Positions 1 through 6,277 are shown, numbered from the stretch's first letter. The stretch: DNA of 11,830 bases from an uncultured Lachnospiraceae bacterium (GCA_900546495.1 URDN01000058.1:1-11830); one strand, 5' to 3'. Program-made: numbers and translations. The notes: generated by a model not told the origin, from the letters alone.

Positions 1-26
1 GCGACTGCGTTCATGAGCAAGTAGCG

Positions 27-51
27 AAAGCGGATTGCGAATGTCCGCTTT
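27..51. repeat. Small stem-loop at window edge
   Basis: AAAGCGGA (27-34) and TCCGCTTT (44-51) form a perfect 8-bp stem with a 9-nt loop. No T-run follows directly, so it is a poor intrinsic terminator for the plus strand. It may be the end of an element or gene lying left of the window. The AGTAGCGAA string next to it (22-29 region) also occurs inside the repeat array near 3922-3930, which hints at a shared repeat family but is too short to prove it. Confidence 0.4.
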
Positions 52-69
52 ACTAATAAAATAGATTTT

Positions 70-96
70 TTGCGATGTTATTGTACTTATTCTAAT
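70..96 (+). promoter_or_regulatory. Weak candidate promoter for the first HTH gene
   Basis: TTGCGA (70-75, 4/6 match to the -35 consensus) and TCTAAT (91-96, 5/6 match to -10) are separated by 15 bp, shorter than the usual 17. It is the best sigma-A-like pair in the 126 nt before the first gene, but such pairs arise by chance in AT-rich DNA. Confidence 0.25.
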
Positions 97-126
97 ACAA
101 AAAAACGATGATTGTAAAGATATTTT

Positions 127-555
127 GTGATGGGGCTGAGAGAGGAACTTCCGGAGCAGGCAGTTCGGACGAAGCGTACGCCGGAGTACTGGTATGGTCG
201 GATGCTTGCCTGTGCGCAGTGGAAGACAGGGGTGGAGTTTCAAGATATTTTGAAACACAGACCGTTTGCAAAGCTGACAGATTATTATGTGACATATCAT
301 AATAAGAAGGATGACAGTTTTGTACAGGAGTTGTATATTGAGATACAGGAAACAAATACGAAGGAGACAAATCTGGCATTTTATCGACGAATGCGTGCGT
401 ATAGTCAGCGTTTGCTTTCTGAAAAGTCAGGTGTTTCTCTACGTGCCATTCAGCAGTATGAGCAGAGACAGAAAAGTATTAATAAGGCGGCGGCAGAATC
501 GGTGCTGGCATTGTCGGATAGTTTGGGGTGTATGCCGGAAGATCTGATGGAATAG
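127..555 (+). CDS. Small HTH (XRE/Cro-type) DNA-binding protein
   Basis: This is a 142-residue cytoplasmic protein, probably a transcriptional regulator; its target is unknown. The C-terminal third (about residues 84-142) is a Cro/C1-type helix-turn-helix: FYRRMRAYS, then SEKSGVSLRAIQQYEQR as the turn and recognition helix, then NKAAAESVLALSDSLGC closing the bundle. The N-terminal part resembles a small Lachnospiraceae family that I recognise by pattern: a helical region containing YVTYHNKKDD, followed by the HTH. Compared with my recollection of that family, about three residues seem to be missing between RAYS and QRLL. The start is uncertain. GTG at 127 and ATG at 130 are both possible, neither has a convincing Shine-Dalgarno, and in-frame stops at 109-111 and 115-117 block extension. 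The N-terminus may therefore be truncated and the gene decaying. The HTH fold is well supported; the function is not. Confidence 0.65.
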   Translation: MMGLREELPEQAVRTKRTPEYWYGRMLACAQWKTGVEFQDILKHRPFAKLTDYYVTYHNKKDDSFVQELYIEIQETNTKETNLAFYRRMRAYSQRLLSEKSGVSLRAIQQYEQRQKSINKAAAESVLALSDSLGCMPEDLME

Positions 556-579
556 AATGCTATACCGGAAAGCATTTTT
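556..579 (+). terminator. Weak intrinsic terminator after the first HTH gene
   Basis: AATGCT (556-561) and AGCATT (571-576) make a 6-bp stem with a 9-nt loop. The following TTTATTT gives a short U-rich tail. It begins directly after the stop codon of the preceding gene. The stem is AT-rich and short, so efficiency is doubtful. Confidence 0.45.
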
Positions 580-838
580 ATTTGAGATGTATAAATAAGA
601 GATACAGTTTGAGTGAAAAAGTATTAAAAAACATGTTTTATAAAGAGAAAAAACGGATATCAACCAGGTGTAGAGTGCAAAAAAGAAGCCAATATGATAT
701 ATTTATGGCAGTCAAAAAAGCAAATTTGATTTTTTAAAGATTAAAATATTCTGTATATATGGAAGGTTACAGAGAGTGATGATTATAGCAGCTCTATGTA
801 AAATCAGATTTGTGTGTAATAGAAAGGAATGGCTGCAA
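580..838. other. AT-rich intergenic gap before the polymerase operon
   Basis: No convincing gene is visible here. Plus-strand frames are open for short stretches, but they lack ribosome binding sites and show AT-rich composition of a non-coding type. AAAACATGTTTT (628-639) is a perfect 12-bp palindrome that could be an operator. It does not match the GAAC-N4-GTTC LexA box expected for an SOS gene in Firmicutes. No clear -35/-10 pair was found upstream of the next gene. Confidence 0.4.
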
Positions 839-1543
839 ATGGATAACAGACAGATTGGCAGATTTATTGCAGCGTGTCGAAAAGAAAGAGGACTGACACA
901 GCGTGAACTTGGAGAACGGTTGCATGTGACAGACCGTGCGGTATCAAAATGGGAAACAGGAAAATCTTTTCCGGATGTAAGTATTCTGGAAGATGTGTGC
1001 CGGGAACTGGATATTTCCGTCAGTGAGTTGCTGGCTGGAAAGCGGATCGCATCTGAAGATTATAAAGAAGAGACGGAGAAAGTGTTGATCGCAACGATCG
1101 GTCAGAGACAGTTGATGGGATTTGAGGTAGTATGTTCTATTTTAAAACTGTTATTTATATTTTTGATTATGTTTCCTTCTGTAGTGAACGGTACATTTCT
1201 TCCAAAATTAAACCTGATAACCATTTTTTCATGGAGTATGGCAACTATTTTAGGTGGTTGTATGACTTATATGGATCGTAATCTGCCGGAAAGAAATTTC
1301 AGAAAATCCAATCCGGTAATGCAGGGAATTTTAATAGTCATTACATTTGGAATTTATCTGTTGGCAAACGTATTCCGACCTGCCAATAATATGTTTAGCG
1401 GGGCGACGATGGGAGAAAAAATAAAATTAACGATCATCATTTTAATGATAGCAGTTTGTCTGTTTGTGTTTGCTGCCGTTGTAGCAAACATTCATAGGGA
1501 AGAATGGCAGGAAGAGAAAGAAGCAGAAAACAGAAATGAATAA
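839..1543 (+). CDS. Membrane-anchored XRE-family HTH regulator
   Basis: This is a 234-residue protein. Residues 1-60 form a classic Cro/C1-type HTH (IGRFIAACRKERGLTQRELG, then VTDRAVSKWETGKSFPD, then LDISVSELL). The rest holds four likely membrane helices, at roughly residues 97-120, 126-145, 163-180 and 196-218, and a charged tail. This layout is common in Firmicutes and suggests a DNA-binding protein held at or responding to the membrane. The ligand or signal is unknown. ATG 839 is preferred over the earlier in-frame ATG because AAAGGA (823-828) sits 10 nt upstream. It ends 14 nt before the Y-family polymerase gene, so it is probably co-transcribed and may regulate that operon. An alternative is an unrelated regulator that shares the transcript by chance. 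Confidence 0.85.
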   Translation: MDNRQIGRFIAACRKERGLTQRELGERLHVTDRAVSKWETGKSFPDVSILEDVCRELDISVSELLAGKRIASEDYKEETEKVLIATIGQRQLMGFEVVCSILKLLFIFLIMFPSVVNGTFLPKLNLITIFSWSMATILGGCMTYMDRNLPERNFRKSNPVMQGILIVITFGIYLLANVFRPANNMFSGATMGEKIKLTIIILMIAVCLFVFAAVVANIHREEWQEEKEAENRNE

Positions 1544-1557
1544 AGGACGGTGCATGT

Positions 1558-3078
1558 ATGACTTCTGAAATGGATCGTGGTCATATTTATTTGGCAATTG
1601 ACCTGAAATCGTTTTATGCTTCCGTGGAATGTCGGGAGCGTGGGTTAAATCCAATGACAACCAATTTAGTAGTGGCAGATAAGAGCCGGACAGAGAAAAC
1701 AATCTGTCTGGCTGTTTCGCCTTCTCTGAAAAAGTATAAAATTCCGGGAAGAGCCCGGCTATTTGAAGTTGTTCAACGTGTGCGGGAAATCAATGCGGGA
1801 CGGAAGCGAAAAGCAACGGGGCATCGTTTTATCGGTCAGTCCTGGGATGACAGACAATTACAGAAAAATCCGGATCTGGCGTTGGATTATCTGGTGGCGC
1901 CGCCACGTATGGCTTTATATATGGAATACAGCACAAGGATCTGCCAGATTTATATGCAATATATTGCGCCGGAAGATATGCATGTCTATTCCATTGACGA
2001 GGTGTTTTTTGATATTACCCATTATCTGCATGGATACAAAAAGACACCGCGGGAGCTGGCAGCAGAAATGATTCAATGTGTGTATGAGCAGACTGGGATT
2101 ACAGCGACGGCGGGAATCGGGACGAATCTGTATTTGTGTAAAATTGCTATGGATATTTGGGCAAAGCATACCGAACCGGATGCGAATGGTGTGCGAATCG
2201 CAGAACTGGACGAGCAGTCTTATCGGGATCAGTTGTGGAATCATCGTCCTCTGACAGATTTCTGGCGCGTGGGAAGAGGATATGCGAAAAAACTGGAAGC
2301 GGCAGGATTGTTTACGATGGGAGATATCGCTAAATGTTCCGTTGGCACATCCACAGATATTTATAATGAAGATTTGCTGTATCAGATGTTTGGAATCAAT
2401 GCGGAGCTTCTGATCGATCATGCATGGGGATATGAGCCCTGCACCATGGAAGATATCAAAAAGTATCAACCGGAAAATAACAGCCTTGGTTCCGGACAGG
2501 TACTGGCCTGTTCTTATGATGCGGTGAAAGCGAAAGTGGTTGTGGCGGAAATGGCGGATGCGCTGGCTTTAGATTTGGTGGATAAACGTCTGGTGACAGA
2601 TCAGCTTGTATTGACGGTAGGATATGACCGGGAGAATCTGGCAAACTATCGGGGAGAACTGATGACGGATCGATATGGAAGGGTTATTCCAAAGCATGCA
2701 CACGGAACCATTAATCTCAAACAGCAGACATCTTCTTCCAAACAGATGACGGAGGCTGTGTTGGAACTGTATGACCGGATCGTAAATCCAAAACTGATGG
2801 TGCGCAGATTAAATCTGGTGGCAAATCATGTGGTGAGCGAGCAACTGGCACAGCAGAAAGTGACTTTTGAGCAGATGGATCTTTTTACTGATTACAAAGC
2901 AGTTCAGAAACAGCAGGAAGAGGAGAAGCGGGAGCTGAACCGGGAGAAAAAAATGCAGCAGGCGATGCTGGATATTAAGAAAAAGTTTGGAAAAAATGCT
3001 ATCCTGAAGGGCATCAATATGGAAGAAGGAGCCACCGGAAAGGAACGGAATAAGCAGATCGGAGGGCATAAGGCGTGA
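1558..3078 (+). CDS. Y-family translesion DNA polymerase (UvrX/UmuC-like)
   Basis: This 506-residue cytoplasmic enzyme belongs to the Y-family (ImpB/MucB/SamB/UmuC) polymerases, which copy across damaged template with low fidelity. The palm motif AIDLKSFYASVE places the first metal-binding Asp at residue 15. YSIDEVFFDIT gives the catalytic Asp147-Glu148 pair. GITATAGIGTNLYLCKIA (180-197) is the conserved palm segment, and FWRVGRGYAKKLEAAGLFTMGD (235-256) is the helix-hairpin-helix thumb. A little-finger domain follows, at about 300-430. The C-terminal 75 residues are charged and probably helical. The length fits the UvrX/YqjW-like group rather than the shorter DinB (about 350-410). ATG 1558 follows AAGGA (1543-1547). 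It lies between a membrane HTH gene and a YolD-like gene; YolD pairing is typical of this group in Firmicutes. Function is firm from motifs; SOS control is not visible. Confidence 0.95.
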   Translation: MTSEMDRGHIYLAIDLKSFYASVECRERGLNPMTTNLVVADKSRTEKTICLAVSPSLKKYKIPGRARLFEVVQRVREINAGRKRKATGHRFIGQSWDDRQLQKNPDLALDYLVAPPRMALYMEYSTRICQIYMQYIAPEDMHVYSIDEVFFDITHYLHGYKKTPRELAAEMIQCVYEQTGITATAGIGTNLYLCKIAMDIWAKHTEPDANGVRIAELDEQSYRDQLWNHRPLTDFWRVGRGYAKKLEAAGLFTMGDIAKCSVGTSTDIYNEDLLYQMFGINAELLIDHAWGYEPCTMEDIKKYQPENNSLGSGQVLACSYDAVKAKVVVAEMADALALDLVDKRLVTDQLVLTVGYDRENLANYRGELMTDRYGRVIPKHAHGTINLKQQTSSSKQMTEAVLELYDRIVNPKLMVRRLNLVANHVVSEQLAQQKVTFEQMDLFTDYKAVQKQQEEEKRELNREKKMQQAMLDIKKKFGKNAILKGINMEEGATGKERNKQIGGHKA

Positions 3079-3620
3079 CAGATCAGTATATGAGTGGAGA
3101 GAGACAAGTCGATGGAAATGAAATGGAAAAAATTTCCAAATATTCTTCACCCGAGCAGAATGAGCATTGTCAAAAGAAAATTTATCAAAGTGGGAATGTG
3201 AAAGCTGATTCGTATGTAGACATTCGCCACTTGCCACATCATGAATCAAAAACGCATCCACGAATGCCGCGGGCAAATCGCGCAGCCCAGTTTATGCCTT
3301 TTTCGGCGTTAAGTGGATACGAAGAAGCGGTGCAGGAAACTGCCCGGCAGACAGAGCAATTCCGCGAATTGGATGAGGATAGCAGACGCCGCCTGGATGA
3401 AACGCTGCAGGTCATTCAGCAGAATCTTGGGGAACATCTGGAAGTACAGGTTACGATTACCTGCTTTGTACCGGATAAATACAAAGACGGTGGAAGTTAT
3501 CAGGAATATTCCGGTTTCGTGAAGCGGGTGGATGCGTATCGCAGACGGGTTTTATTGTTGGATGGGACAGCACTTCCTATTGATCACATTACTGATATTC
3601 AGATGAGAGAAAGGGAATAA
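3075..3620 (+). CDS. YolD-like protein, polymerase partner
   Basis: This is a 181-residue soluble protein with a YolD-like domain in its C-terminal two thirds. The hallmark MPRANRAAQFMPFSALSGY starts at residue 64. It is followed by a helical stretch (EEAVQETARQTEQF), a beta-rich core with ITCFVPDKYKDGG (128-140), and a short SH3-like end (DGTALPIDHITDIQ). YolD-like proteins are encoded next to Y-family polymerases and have been proposed as functional substitutes for UmuD. The first 63 residues are polar and look disordered. The start is GTG 3075, overlapping the polymerase stop as GTGA. A strong GGAGGG (3061-3066) lies 8 nt upstream, which supports translational coupling and stoichiometric production. 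A later ATG start is possible but has a weaker RBS. Role as polymerase accessory is inferred from family and position. Confidence 0.85.
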   Translation: MTDQYMSGERQVDGNEMEKISKYSSPEQNEHCQKKIYQSGNVKADSYVDIRHLPHHESKTHPRMPRANRAAQFMPFSALSGYEEAVQETARQTEQFRELDEDSRRRLDETLQVIQQNLGEHLEVQVTITCFVPDKYKDGGSYQEYSGFVKRVDAYRRRVLLLDGTALPIDHITDIQMRERE

Positions 3621-3751
3621 CGAGCCATTGCAGGACAGATGAGAGAACAGGAAGTTTTGCTTACGAAGACATTTGGGTGCAACTGAGGATTTTTCACAGA
3701 AGACCAGTTTTGATGCAGATAAGAGAAAATAGTGGATGTTACTATGCAATG
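3621..3751. other. Intergenic stretch after the polymerase operon
   Basis: No gene is supported. A 15-codon frame starting at ATG 3639 is too short to call. No intrinsic terminator is obvious after the YolD-like gene, so read-through into the repeat array is possible. ATAGT (3730-3734) and ACTAT (3741-3745 region) could form a weak 5-bp stem just before the first array unit. Confidence 0.35.
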
Positions 3752-3809
3752 TGATATAATGAGTGCAAGAGAGTCAACATGCTGGTATGATTGACGAACG
3801 TCGAATTGG

Positions 3810-3834
3810 ATCATGTGCCGAATTTGCACATGAT
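3810..3834. repeat. 9-bp stem-loop ending in array unit 2
   Basis: ATCATGTGC (3810-3818) pairs perfectly with GCACATGAT (3826-3834) around the 7-nt loop CGAATTT. The right arm overlaps the extended -10 motif of unit 2 (3831-3839). A weaker version, ATCATG (3993-3998) with CATGAT (4012-4017), precedes unit 4 at the equivalent place. Confidence 0.7.
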
Positions 3835-3894
3835 ATAATGAGCGTAAGAGAGCCAGAAAGCTGCTGGCAGATATCTGGCGAACGGCGAATGGCG

Positions 3895-3945
3895 ATCACG
3901 ATAGCTGCGATAGCAGCGGAGAGTAGCGAAGCTACGAATCGTGAT
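3895..3945. repeat. Cloverleaf-like inverted repeat in array unit 2/3
   Basis: ATCACGAT (3895-3902) pairs with ATCGTGAT (3938-3945). Two more perfect 5-bp hairpins lie inside: GCTGC-GATA-GCAGC (3904-3917) and GTAGC-GAA-GCTAC (3923-3935). The outer right arm runs into the extended -10 motif of unit 3. The three stems use almost all of the 51 nt, so the fold is unlikely to be chance. It could act as folded RNA in a read-through transcript or as a DNA cruciform. Confidence 0.7.
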
Positions 3946-4083
3946 ATAATGAGCGTAAATGAGTCAACATCTGCTCTGATTGGCAAATGTCGATCATGAA
4001 CTGAATTTGCACATGATACAATAAATGCAAACAAGTGAATTGATTTACACAACAAGTGCATTTAAAACACGGAGGAAAAAAGT

Positions 4084-4434
4084 ATGTTATTTGTAGAATA
4101 TCCAAAATGCTCAACCTGTCAGAAAGCAAAAAAATGGTTAGATGAACACGGAATCGCTTATGAAGACAGACACATTGTGGAAAATAATCCAACTTATGAA
4201 GAATTAAAAGACTGGTATGGCAGAAGCGGTCTGCCATTAAAGAAATTTTTCAATACCAGCGGAATGCTGTACAAAGAGATGAAACTCAAGGATAAACTTC
4301 CGACTATGAGTGAAGATGAGCAGTTGCAGCTTCTGTCTACCAATGGAATGTTGGTAAAACGTCCGGTAATTGTGAATGGCGATATGGTGCTTACCGGATT
4401 TAAAGTAGCAGAATGGGAAGAAAAGTTGTTGTAA
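4084..4434 (+). CDS. ArsC/Spx-family thioredoxin-fold protein
   Basis: This 116-residue protein is full length for the arsenate reductase (ArsC)/Spx/YffB family. The redox motif CSTC (Cys9-Cys12) follows the first beta strand, LFVEYPKCSTC. The sequence then shows the family pattern: a helix with KKWLDEHGI, then EELKDWYGRSGLPLKKFFNTSG, then the LVKRPVIVNGD segment with the conserved Arg-Pro near residue 95. Members either reduce arsenate with glutathione or thioredoxin partners or, as in Spx/MgsR, bind RNA polymerase under thiol stress. Sequence alone does not separate these here. No ars operon genes are nearby, so an Spx-like or unknown redox role is at least as likely. A strong GGAGG (4071-4075) is 8 nt before ATG. 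The gene is monocistronic, preceded by the promoter-like array and followed by a good terminator. Confidence 0.85.
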   Translation: MLFVEYPKCSTCQKAKKWLDEHGIAYEDRHIVENNPTYEELKDWYGRSGLPLKKFFNTSGMLYKEMKLKDKLPTMSEDEQLQLLSTNGMLVKRPVIVNGDMVLTGFKVAEWEEKLL

Positions 4435-4490
4435 AAGAAGTAAATTTGTACGTTTTATAAGTTATAAGTGAAGATAGAAAACAGAAAGTA

Positions 4491-4526
4491 AGAGGTGTCG
4501 AATGAACGGCACCTCTCATTTTGCTT
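4491..4526 (+). terminator. Intrinsic terminator of the ArsC/Spx-family gene
   Basis: AGAGGTGTCG (4491-4500) pairs with CGGCACCTCT (4507-4516) over 10 bp including one G-T pair, with a 6-nt loop. A T-rich tail, CATTTTGCTT, follows. The hairpin sits 56 nt after the stop codon. Confidence 0.8.
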
Positions 4527-4559
4527 AATAGGTTTAGTATTTTTATTTTATCTTGGTTA

Positions 4560-4568
4560 TGGTAGAAT
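4560..4568 (+). promoter_or_regulatory. Extended -10 promoter candidate for the asparaginase remnant
   Basis: TGGTAGAAT (4560-4568) matches TGn plus a 5/6 -10 hexamer (TAGAAT). The -35 region 17 bp upstream is only T-rich. The predicted start near 4575 leaves a leader of about 40 nt to the remnant's ATG. If real, this promoter originally served the asparaginase gene and now would drive the TIR gene. Confidence 0.4.
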
Positions 4569-4616
4569 AAATCGGTATAGAGAGTGAAATAAATTAAAAA
4601 ACAGGAAAATGAGCAT

Positions 4617-4766
4617 ATGAAAAATATATTGATGATAGGAACCGGAGCCACTATTGCTTTCAAACAGACAGAATACGGACTGGCGCCGGGACTTTCCACG
4701 GAGGATATTTTAAATTATATTCCGGCGGTTAGCAAAATCTGTGAGGTAGATTCTATAAGTGCATAA
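4617..4766 (+). pseudogene. ansA: 5' remnant of type I L-asparaginase gene
   Basis: The frame encodes 49 residues, beginning MKNILMIGTGATIAF and continuing through QTEYGLAPGLSTEDILNYIP to AVSKICEVDSIS before a stop. This is the recognisable N-terminus of cytoplasmic type I L-asparaginases, which run to about 330 residues and hydrolyse asparagine to aspartate and ammonia. The normal start is close to MIGTGGTIAS, carrying the nucleophilic Thr. Here Gly has become Ala and the following Ser is Phe, as expected after loss of selection. A proper RBS, AGGAAAA (4603-4609), remains. Homology ends around codon 46-49, and no asparaginase sequence resumes before or after the TIR gene. The piece cannot be an active enzyme. 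It may now only provide a promoter and a translated leader for the TIR gene 15 nt downstream. Confidence 0.8.
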
Positions 4767-4781
4767 AAAGGGGACAGTTCT

Positions 4782-6125
4782 ATGGGATTAGATAGGAATA
4801 AGATAGAGGAGCAGCTCTCTAAATTGAAAGGGCTTCAGGAAAATATTTGTGCAATACTGTGGGCATTAGAAGAAAACGGACAGCGTATGAAAACAATTTT
4901 AGATATTTTGCAGACAGATTCACGTATATTTTCAGGTATGTGGAAGGAGCTTATTGAGGAGTGCACACGCAATATTTATGAAATTGAGCATATGCAGGCA
5001 AAGTATAAAGAATATCAAAATCGGATAAAAGAGTATCTGTGTTTTTTAGAGGGAGAAGATTTGACGAAGTCTCAAAGCACACATGCTATTATGTGTCGAC
5101 CTGCATTGCCGCCCGAAGAAATTGCTGATTTATTTGAACTTACATCAATGCCTGAAGAAGTTGATGATTTACTTAAGCTTACATTACCGCCTGAGAAAGC
5201 CGATAATTTACCTGAACTTACATTACCACCTGATGAAAAAAATATACCTGATCCTGTAGAAGGTGCTCAGGTCGCTGATTATGCTTCGGAATGTGAATCA
5301 GAAACGGAAATAGAAAAAACATCGGTTATTCTGGATAAAGTCTATTTTTCCGCAATTGCCCCAAAATCAATTTTAAAAGGTGAATACTCCATGATCGAGA
5401 TTTTTATGTACGAGGAGGAGTTCCGACATGTAGTGGACGAGGCAGTCACAGATGCTGAAAACGCTGTCCAAGAAAAGAAATCAGGAGCAATGAAAGCTGG
5501 TAAAGAGGCAAAGATCACGATTGTACTTAACTCGCCGGATATGGAAATAGCAGATGGTTGTGAAGAACAGATCTGGCATGGAGAGTATCTGAATTTCAGT
5601 TTTGCGATTGACTTGCCGAAAGATTTTCAGAAGAAACAAATCCTGTTTGTAGCGGAAGTGTACATTGATGATGTGATAGCGACCAGATTGAAATTTATAG
5701 CAAAATGTACATCCGCAAAAGAACAGAATATAGAGATTACCAGAGAAGATGTACTGTCAGCATTTATGTCTTATGCAAGTCAGGATCGCCAAAGAGTGGC
5801 AACGATTATTCAGGGAATGAGAAAAGCCCGTCCGGATATCGATATATTTTTCGATGTTGACAGTTTGCGAAGCGGGGATGATTGGGAACAGGCTTTGTGG
5901 AGAGAAATTGATAAGAGGGATGTGCTGTTTTTATGCTGGTCTGAATATGCGCGTGAATCAAAGTGGGTGGATGCGGAATGGCGGTATGCTTATCAGAGCA
6001 AGGGGGCAGAGTACATTGAACCGGTGCCCATTGATCCACCAAGTAAGTGTCCGCCGCCGGAAGAATTAGCGAAAAAGCATTTTAATGATAACCTGCTTTA
6101 TATTATAAACGCAGAAAAAACGTGA
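4782..6125 (+). CDS. TIR-domain protein with coiled-coil, repeat linker and beta domain
   Basis: This 447-residue protein has no signal peptide or membrane segment. Residues 1-90 are helical and probably coiled coil. Residues 91-180 are an acidic Pro/Glu-rich linker with a 13-residue repeat of the type PEEVDDLLKLTLP (about 111-152). Residues 182-310 form a predicted beta-rich domain (YFSAIAPKSILKGEYSMIEI, later FSFAIDLPKDFQKK and LFVAEVYIDD) of a kind I recall in front of TIR domains in gut bacteria. Residues 324-445 are the TIR domain: AFMSYASQD, FFDVDSLRSGDDW, LFLCWSEYARESKW, and Glu399 in the position of the NADase catalytic Glu. TIR proteins of this sort are often NAD+-cleaving or signal-making immune effectors. 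AGGGG (4769-4773) lies 8 nt before ATG 4782. It stands alone behind the truncated asparaginase gene, which suggests horizontal gain. TIR identity is firm; substrate and trigger are unknown. Confidence 0.9.
   Translation: MGLDRNKIEEQLSKLKGLQENICAILWALEENGQRMKTILDILQTDSRIFSGMWKELIEECTRNIYEIEHMQAKYKEYQNRIKEYLCFLEGEDLTKSQSTHAIMCRPALPPEEIADLFELTSMPEEVDDLLKLTLPPEKADNLPELTLPPDEKNIPDPVEGAQVADYASECESETEIEKTSVILDKVYFSAIAPKSILKGEYSMIEIFMYEEEFRHVVDEAVTDAENAVQEKKSGAMKAGKEAKITIVLNSPDMEIADGCEEQIWHGEYLNFSFAIDLPKDFQKKQILFVAEVYIDDVIATRLKFIAKCTSAKEQNIEITREDVLSAFMSYASQDRQRVATIIQGMRKARPDIDIFFDVDSLRSGDDWEQALWREIDKRDVLFLCWSEYARESKWVDAEWRYAYQSKGAEYIEPVPIDPPSKCPPPEELAKKHFNDNLLYIINAEKT
5111..5239 (+). repeat. 39-bp in-frame minisatellite in the TIR gene
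   Basis: Three consecutive 39-bp units (5111-5149, 5150-5188, 5189-5227) plus 12 nt of a fourth share the frame GCCTGA-GAA...GAT-TTA...CTTACATTACC. Each encodes 13 residues of the pattern PE(E/K)xx(D)xLxxLTLP. Units differ by point changes, mostly keeping the frame and the hydrophobic and acidic positions. This is a typical slippage-prone coding repeat that could vary in copy number between strains. Confidence 0.85.
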
Positions 6126-6277
6126 AATGATGTCAGTGAAAGATAAATGGTCAGGGGAATGAGAGGATGTATGGTAGGGAAAAGAGTTCCTTTTGAAATT
6201 TTTGTGTAGTATGATAAAGAAAATTATGAGCGAGAACGTCGCAGCATTATTGTATGAATATGTGGAGGATTGGAAAG

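Larger units (their letters stand above)
3752..4022 (+). repeat. Tandem array of four extended -10-containing units
   Basis: TGATATAAT occurs at 3752, 3831 and 3942, and TGATACAAT at 4014, giving unit lengths of 79, 111 and 72 bp. After the motif, units 1-3 share GAG(T/C)G(T/C)AA and a GAGTCAACAT or GAGCCAGAAAG continuation. Before the motif, units 2 and 4 share GAATTTGCACA. TGATATAAT exactly matches the extended -10 consensus TGnTATAAT, but no good -35 hexamers are spaced correctly. Stem-loops end in the motif before units 2, 3 and 4. A 78-codon frame crosses the array, but its product is just the repeat translated, with no RBS, so I do not call a gene. The array could be a mobile-element-derived repeat or a promoter cluster for the ArsC/Spx-family gene 62 nt downstream. 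Confidence 0.75.

Noticed and set aside
108..302. 64-codon frame overlapping the first HTH gene
   Set aside because: It overlaps in another frame the gene with clear HTH homology, and its own product has no recognisable pattern.
628..639. AAAACATGTTTT as a LexA/SOS box for the polymerase operon
   Set aside because: It lacks the GAAC/GTTC half-sites expected in Firmicutes and lies about 200 nt before the operon's first gene; kept only as a palindrome of unknown role.
528..737. 69-codon frame downstream of the first HTH gene
   Set aside because: No RBS, Lys/Arg-rich AT-driven composition, and it crosses the candidate terminator.
1915..2469. 184-codon minus-strand frame inside the polymerase gene
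   Set aside because: It is a shadow of the polymerase reading frame with no RBS or recognisable domain.
3763..3999. 78-codon plus-strand frame across the repeat array
   Set aside because: Its product is the translated repeat, it has no ribosome binding site, and the units differ in length by amounts that are not multiples of three (79 and 72 vs 111).
3752..4022. CRISPR array
   Set aside because: Unit spacing is irregular, repeats diverge, flanks between units are themselves related, and no cas genes are present.
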